Notes under the pieces: model-generated
The model's input: only the letters and a program-made list of their open reading frames with translations
Databases searched by the model: none
What the model was told of the DNA's origin: nothing
NCBI RefSeq assembly: GCF_007856155.1
Contig: NZ_CP042266.1
Span: 248,001 to 312,000 of the forward strand
Origin: Streptomyces qinzhouensis
Lineage (GTDB): Bacteria > Actinomycetota > Actinomycetes > Streptomycetales > Streptomycetaceae
DNA: 64,000 bases
Direction of reading: 5' to 3'
Position numbers and translations under genes: made by a program
Shown here: positions 60,916 to 64,000 of the stretch, piece after piece
Layout: every line of letters starts with the position of its first letter
Position numbering within the stretch: position 1 is the first letter of the stretch

Positions 60916-61692
60916 GTGGCCGAAGCATGGGGAAATCGGGTTATGAGCGTCTTTTCCCGCCTCCTCTCGACCCGCCGGGCCAGGGCCCTGGACAGCGCCG
61001 TCCGTAGCTGTGCCGCCCGTGCCTGGGCTTATGTGCGCAGCGCGCCGGGCACGTATATCTGGCTGGCCGTTCTGCTGGTCACCACCGTTCTGGTGCATTT
61101 CATGTCGCCGGATTTCGAGAGCGATTTCCTGCGGCAGCGTTCGACCAATATCGAACAGCTGTCGAAGGATCCGGTACGGGTTCTGGTCTCCAGCGCCCTG
61201 TGGATCGACGGGGGCGGCTGGCTCTCCTACGCGGTGCTGTACTCCGTCTTCCACGCACCGGCCGAACGCTGGCTGGGCACCCTCCGCTGGGCTGTGGTCG
61301 CCGTCGCCGCGCATGTGCTGGCCACGTTCGCCAGTGAGGGCGCTCTGCTGTGGGCGATCCGTCACGGTCTGGCGCCGCACTCCGCGGTCGACACTCTGGA
61401 CATCGGGGTGAGCTATGCGCTCGCGGGTGTCATCGGCGTGCTCACGTACCACATCGCGGCTCCCTGGCGGTACGGGTATCTGGCGGTGGTCCTGGTCGTC
61501 TACGGCCTCCCCTTGGTGACCGGGCGCACCTTCACGGACCTCGGTCACTTCACCTCCGTGCTCATCGGTCTGGCCTGTTGGCCGCTGACCCGGGGGCGGG
61601 GGCCGGTGTGGAATCCGATGGACACACTCCGGCGGGGGCGGGAGCGTTTGCGCCGCCGGAGGGAGCCCGGCGAGGGCGGGGTGGGCGGTTGA
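60916..61692 (+). CDS. Rhomboid-like membrane protein
   Basis: 258 residues, GTG start with GGGAG seven nt upstream (an ATG nine codons later is the alternative). About six membrane helices. Candidate catalytic dyad: S166 in GVSYALAG (G-x-S) and H211 in LGHFTSVLIGL in the last helix, both at the expected places for a rhomboid protease, although the first loop lacks the usual WR motif. The tail is strongly basic (RRGRERLRRRR). Whether it is an active protease is open. The 3' end overlaps a convergent XRE gene by 131 bp. Confidence 0.68.
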   Translation: MAEAWGNRVMSVFSRLLSTRRARALDSAVRSCAARAWAYVRSAPGTYIWLAVLLVTTVLVHFMSPDFESDFLRQRSTNIEQLSKDPVRVLVSSALWIDGGGWLSYAVLYSVFHAPAERWLGTLRWAVVAVAAHVLATFASEGALLWAIRHGLAPHSAVDTLDIGVSYALAGVIGVLTYHIAAPWRYGYLAVVLVVYGLPLVTGRTFTDLGHFTSVLIGLACWPLTRGRGPVWNPMDTLRRGRERLRRRREPGEGGVGG

Positions 61693-62584
61693 CCGGTGCC
61701 GGTACACCGCCGGGCTCCCGGCCCTGACCCGGGACGCCGTCGCCGTGCCGGAGGAGCGCGATGGCCTCCTCGGACGAAGATCCCGCGGGGGTGGTGCATA
61801 CGACGAGCGTCTGCTCCGGTGAACGGGCGATCGACAGTGTCTGCTGTGTCACCGTCACCGTGCCGACGACGGGATGGCGCAGCTCGTAGGCCGCGGCGTC
61901 GCACGGCGCCGCCCGGTGGTCTCCCCACAGGGCGACGAACACCGGGCTCTTCATCGTCAGCTCGCCGATCAACTCCGCGAGCAGCGGATCATCCGGGTGC
62001 CTGCCGACGGCGATGCGCAGGCTGCCGACCACCGCGCGGGTCTTGCGCTGCCAGTCCGCGTACAGCTCCCGGCAGTGCGGGTCCAGGAAGAGCAACCGGC
62101 TCATGTTCGGGCGTCGCGCGGGGTCGTCCGGGCCGAGGAAGTCCAGATGACCGGCGAGCAGGGCGTGCCCGAGGTGGTTCCAGGCCAGTACGTCCGCACG
62201 GCGGCCGAGCACGATCGCCGGGACGCCGTCGACGGCGCGGAGGAGGTCGCGTGTTCCGTCGCTGAGTTTCTCGGGCCGCGGGCGGCGCGGCCGGGGCGCG
62301 TGGCGGGCGGCGTCGGCGAGCCGGCCGAGGTGCTCGCGCTCGTGGTCGTCGAGCAGGAGAGCACGGGCGATCGCATCGAGCACCTCGGCCGAGGCTCCGC
62401 GCGACTGCCCCTGTTCCAGCCGTGCGTAGTACGAGACGCTGACGCCCGCCAGCTGGGCCAGTTCCTCGCGCCGGAGCCCGATCACCCGCCTGCGGGGGCC
62501 GAGTTCACGCAGGCCGACGTCCTCGGGGCGCAGCCGCGCCCGGCGGGCTTGGAGGAAGGCCCCGAGTGGGCCGGGTCCGTTCAT
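61562..62584 (-). CDS. XRE-family regulator with MmyB-like ligand-binding domain
   Basis: 340 residues starting MNGPGPLGAFLQARRARL. HTH at about 30-80 (LRREELAQLAGVSVSYYARLEQG), then the MmyB-like PAS-type sensor domain (VLAWNHLGHALLAG, NMSRLLFLDPHCRELYADW). The family normally ends near SSSEEAIALLRHG; here about 60 low-complexity Pro/Ala/Gly residues follow, read antisense to the rhomboid-like gene. That extension may be non-functional. Divergent from the MBL-fold hydrolase gene, which is the probable target. Confidence 0.86.
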   Translation of the reverse strand: MNGPGPLGAFLQARRARLRPEDVGLRELGPRRRVIGLRREELAQLAGVSVSYYARLEQGQSRGASAEVLDAIARALLLDDHEREHLGRLADAARHAPRPRRPRPEKLSDGTRDLLRAVDGVPAIVLGRRADVLAWNHLGHALLAGHLDFLGPDDPARRPNMSRLLFLDPHCRELYADWQRKTRAVVGSLRIAVGRHPDDPLLAELIGELTMKSPVFVALWGDHRAAPCDAAAYELRHPVVGTVTVTQQTLSIARSPEQTLVVCTTPAGSSSEEAIALLRHGDGVPGQGREPGGVPAPVNRPPRPRRAPSGGANAPAPAGVCPSDSTPAPAPGSAANRPDR

Positions 62585-62722
62585 CACCCCAGTATTCGGT
62601 GCGCGGTCCGCTCCCAGCCACACCCTGCGCGGGGTAGGAAAGCCCGGGAGTGGTACGGGTCCGTCCGGATGTCCAGACTCGGTCTCATGCGGCGAGTCGC
62701 CCCGGACCAGAGGACGGACCAT

Positions 62723-63640
62723 ATGGATCAGAGCCCCGAGCAGATCATCCTCGGTGATGTCACGGTCACCCGTATCAAGGAGTTTTACGGCCCGTCAGGG
62801 TTGTCTCCGGGCCAGTTCTTCCCGGACAGCCCCCAAGGCTCGTGGGAAGAGCACCGCGAGTGGCTGGCACCCGAGTTCTGGAACCCGCGGACGGACGAGT
62901 GCATGACGGCGATCCAGTCCTGGCTGTTGCGCAGCGAGGGGCGCACGATCCTCGTGGACACCGGTGTGGGCAACCACAAGGACCGGCCCTACATGCCGGC
63001 GTGGAGCCGGATGGACACGGACTTTCTCGACCAACTCGCCGCCGCCGGGGTGCGGCCCGAGGACATCGACATCGTGGTCAACACCCACCTGCACCTGGAC
63101 CACGTCGGCTGGAACACCCGCCTGGACGGCCGGACCTGGGTCCCGACCTTCCCGAACGCCACCTATCTGATGCCCCGGCCGGACTTCGACTTCTGGGACC
63201 CGGCCAACGAGAACAAGACCGTGCTCGGCCGGGCGAACCAGAACGTCTTCGAGGACAGCGTCACGCCGGTCCACCGGGCGGGACTCACCTACCTGTGGGA
63301 CGGAACGTACCGGATCGACAGGAACCTGCGTCTCGATCTCGCTCCCGGGCACACCCCCGGCTCGTCCGTACTCACCCTGGAATCCGGCGGCGATCGTGCC
63401 GTGTTCGTCGGGGACCTGATACACACCGGGCTGCAGATCGCCGAGCCGGCCATCAATTCCTGCTTCTGCGAGGACCCGGCGGAGTCCCGCGCCACCCGGC
63501 ACAAGGTCCTCGGCCGGGCCGCCGAGAACAACGCACTGGTCTTCCCGGCGCACTTCGGCGGCCGGAGCGCCGTGGAGGTCGCGCGCAACGGCTCGAAGTT
63601 CATGATCAAGGAGTGGGCGGACCTCTCCCCCATCTCCTGA
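62723..63640 (+). CDS. MBL-fold metallo-hydrolase
   Basis: 305 residues starting MDQSPEQIILGD with GAGG nine nt upstream. Zinc motif NTHLHLDHVGW (H-x-H-x-D-H), further ligands in APGHTPGSS and VFVGDLIHTG, and the terminal VFPAHFGG. The layout is like N-acyl-homoserine-lactonase-type and related hydrolases. No signal peptide, so cytosolic. Divergent from the XRE/MmyB regulator with about 140 bp between, a pair commonly seen in Streptomyces in which the regulator controls the hydrolase. Confidence 0.88.
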   Translation: MDQSPEQIILGDVTVTRIKEFYGPSGLSPGQFFPDSPQGSWEEHREWLAPEFWNPRTDECMTAIQSWLLRSEGRTILVDTGVGNHKDRPYMPAWSRMDTDFLDQLAAAGVRPEDIDIVVNTHLHLDHVGWNTRLDGRTWVPTFPNATYLMPRPDFDFWDPANENKTVLGRANQNVFEDSVTPVHRAGLTYLWDGTYRIDRNLRLDLAPGHTPGSSVLTLESGGDRAVFVGDLIHTGLQIAEPAINSCFCEDPAESRATRHKVLGRAAENNALVFPAHFGGRSAVEVARNGSKFMIKEWADLSPIS

Positions 63641-63813
63641 GTGACCCTCCGGCCAGGAAGCGAGCCCTCGCCCCGGCCGTCGGACCCGGTCGTCGAAACC
63701 CCGGCGGGCGCCGGGCGCCATCCGTGACGGGTCCGGCGAGCAGTACCGCGCCCTGCCCTGCCCGCCGGGGACCCGGGCCCGCCGTCGTGATGTGCGCGGT
63801 TCTTCCGCGTGGG

Positions 63814-64000
63814 TCAGTACTTGACGCCGCTGATCTCGTTGGGCGCCGCGGGCAGGGTGGCGGAGGCGAGTTCCTTACCCGTCTCGATGTCGATGGCGTG
63901 GATCTTCTTGGTGGTGGGATCGGTGACGTAGGCGGTGTGCTCGCGGACGAAGAGGGCGGGGCGCGGCTGCTGCCACTCCAGAGGTTCCCGCCAGGCGCCG
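63814..64000 (-). CDS. Partial gene: C-terminus of an AztD-like beta-propeller protein
   Basis: The last 61 codons of a minus-strand gene whose start lies beyond the window. Readable pieces are REPLEWQQPRPALFVREHTA, YVTDPTTKKIHAIDIETGKE and APNEISGVKY then stop. The VTDPTTKKIHAIDIETGK repeat is a propeller blade, and the WQQPRP and APNEI features resemble the C-terminus of AztD, a periplasmic or extracellular zinc chaperone of the AztABC uptake system. The call rests on a short segment only. Confidence 0.6.
   Translation of the reverse strand, partial: GAWREPLEWQQPRPALFVREHTAYVTDPTTKKIHAIDIETGKELASATLPAAPNEISGVKY

Overview
The window looks like a Streptomyces chromosome. Third codon positions are almost all G or C. 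GTG starts and coupled stop/start overlaps are frequent. It carries genus hallmarks: a two-domain geosmin synthase, a SapB/AmfS-type lanthipeptide locus, an NsdA-type regulator, rare TTA (bldA-dependent) codons in two regulators, a DmdR/IdeR-type iron box and an LAXTG-type sorting signal. I saw no tRNA, rRNA, CRISPR array, prophage or intact transposase. GC content was judged by eye, not computed.

Layout. 0.2-4.3 kb: a GNAT gene, then an iron-box divergon with a siderophore-interacting flavoreductase on one side and a cytosolic penicillin-acylase-family enzyme plus an IucB/AlcB-type acyltransferase on the other. 5-9.3 kb: a PAS-PP2C phosphatase with a TTA codon, an NsdA-like TPR regulator and an APH-fold kinase. 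9.6-12.3 kb: geoA and a small conserved protein. 12.4-18.5 kb: an acyl-CoA catabolic divergon (crotonase, DUF35 protein and two thiolase-fold proteins against FadD) resembling the mycobacterial FadD19/EchA19/Rv3521/Ltp4/Ltp3 set. 18.4-25.3 kb: a YdiJ-like FAD/Fe-S dehydrogenase, serine-glyoxylate aminotransferase, IclR regulator and MatC-like carrier. 25.7-33 kb: a SapB-type class III lanthipeptide locus (regulator, two ABC transporters, 42-aa precursor, LanKC). 33.2-37.8 kb: a hypothetical gene, a Ca2+/H+ antiporter, a second acyl-CoA synthetase and a nitronate-monooxygenase-family enzyme. The last two share an operator-like palindrome with the first catabolic divergon. 38-43.5 kb: a Tat-exported serine hydrolase, an SDR, a CrtI/CrtO-like FAD enzyme, a MITE-like element and a LysR regulator. 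43.7-46.2 kb: a small membrane protein and a Ser/Thr kinase with TPRs.

46.4-55.8 kb is the most interesting part. Two cobalamin riboswitches, back to back, control a secreted alpha/alpha-repeat protein with a DUF4430-like C-terminus (the domain pair of eukaryotic intrinsic factor/transcobalamin) on one strand. On the other strand they control an operon with a wall-sorted (LAATG) protein carrying a similar beta-domain and two alpha/alpha-repeat regions, a membrane-tethered protein with the same beta-domain, and a complete ECF transporter (T, fused A-A', S). I read this as a transcobalamin-like B12 capture and uptake pathway in a Gram-positive cell wall: diffusible binder, wall receptor, membrane relay, ECF importer.

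56-64 kb holds a YCII-like protein, a DMT transporter, a MerR/SDR divergon with a 19-bp-spacer promoter, an MprF-like phosphatidylglycerol aminoacyltransferase, a rhomboid-like protein, an XRE regulator divergent from an MBL-fold hydrolase, and the 3' end of an AztD-like gene cut by the window edge.
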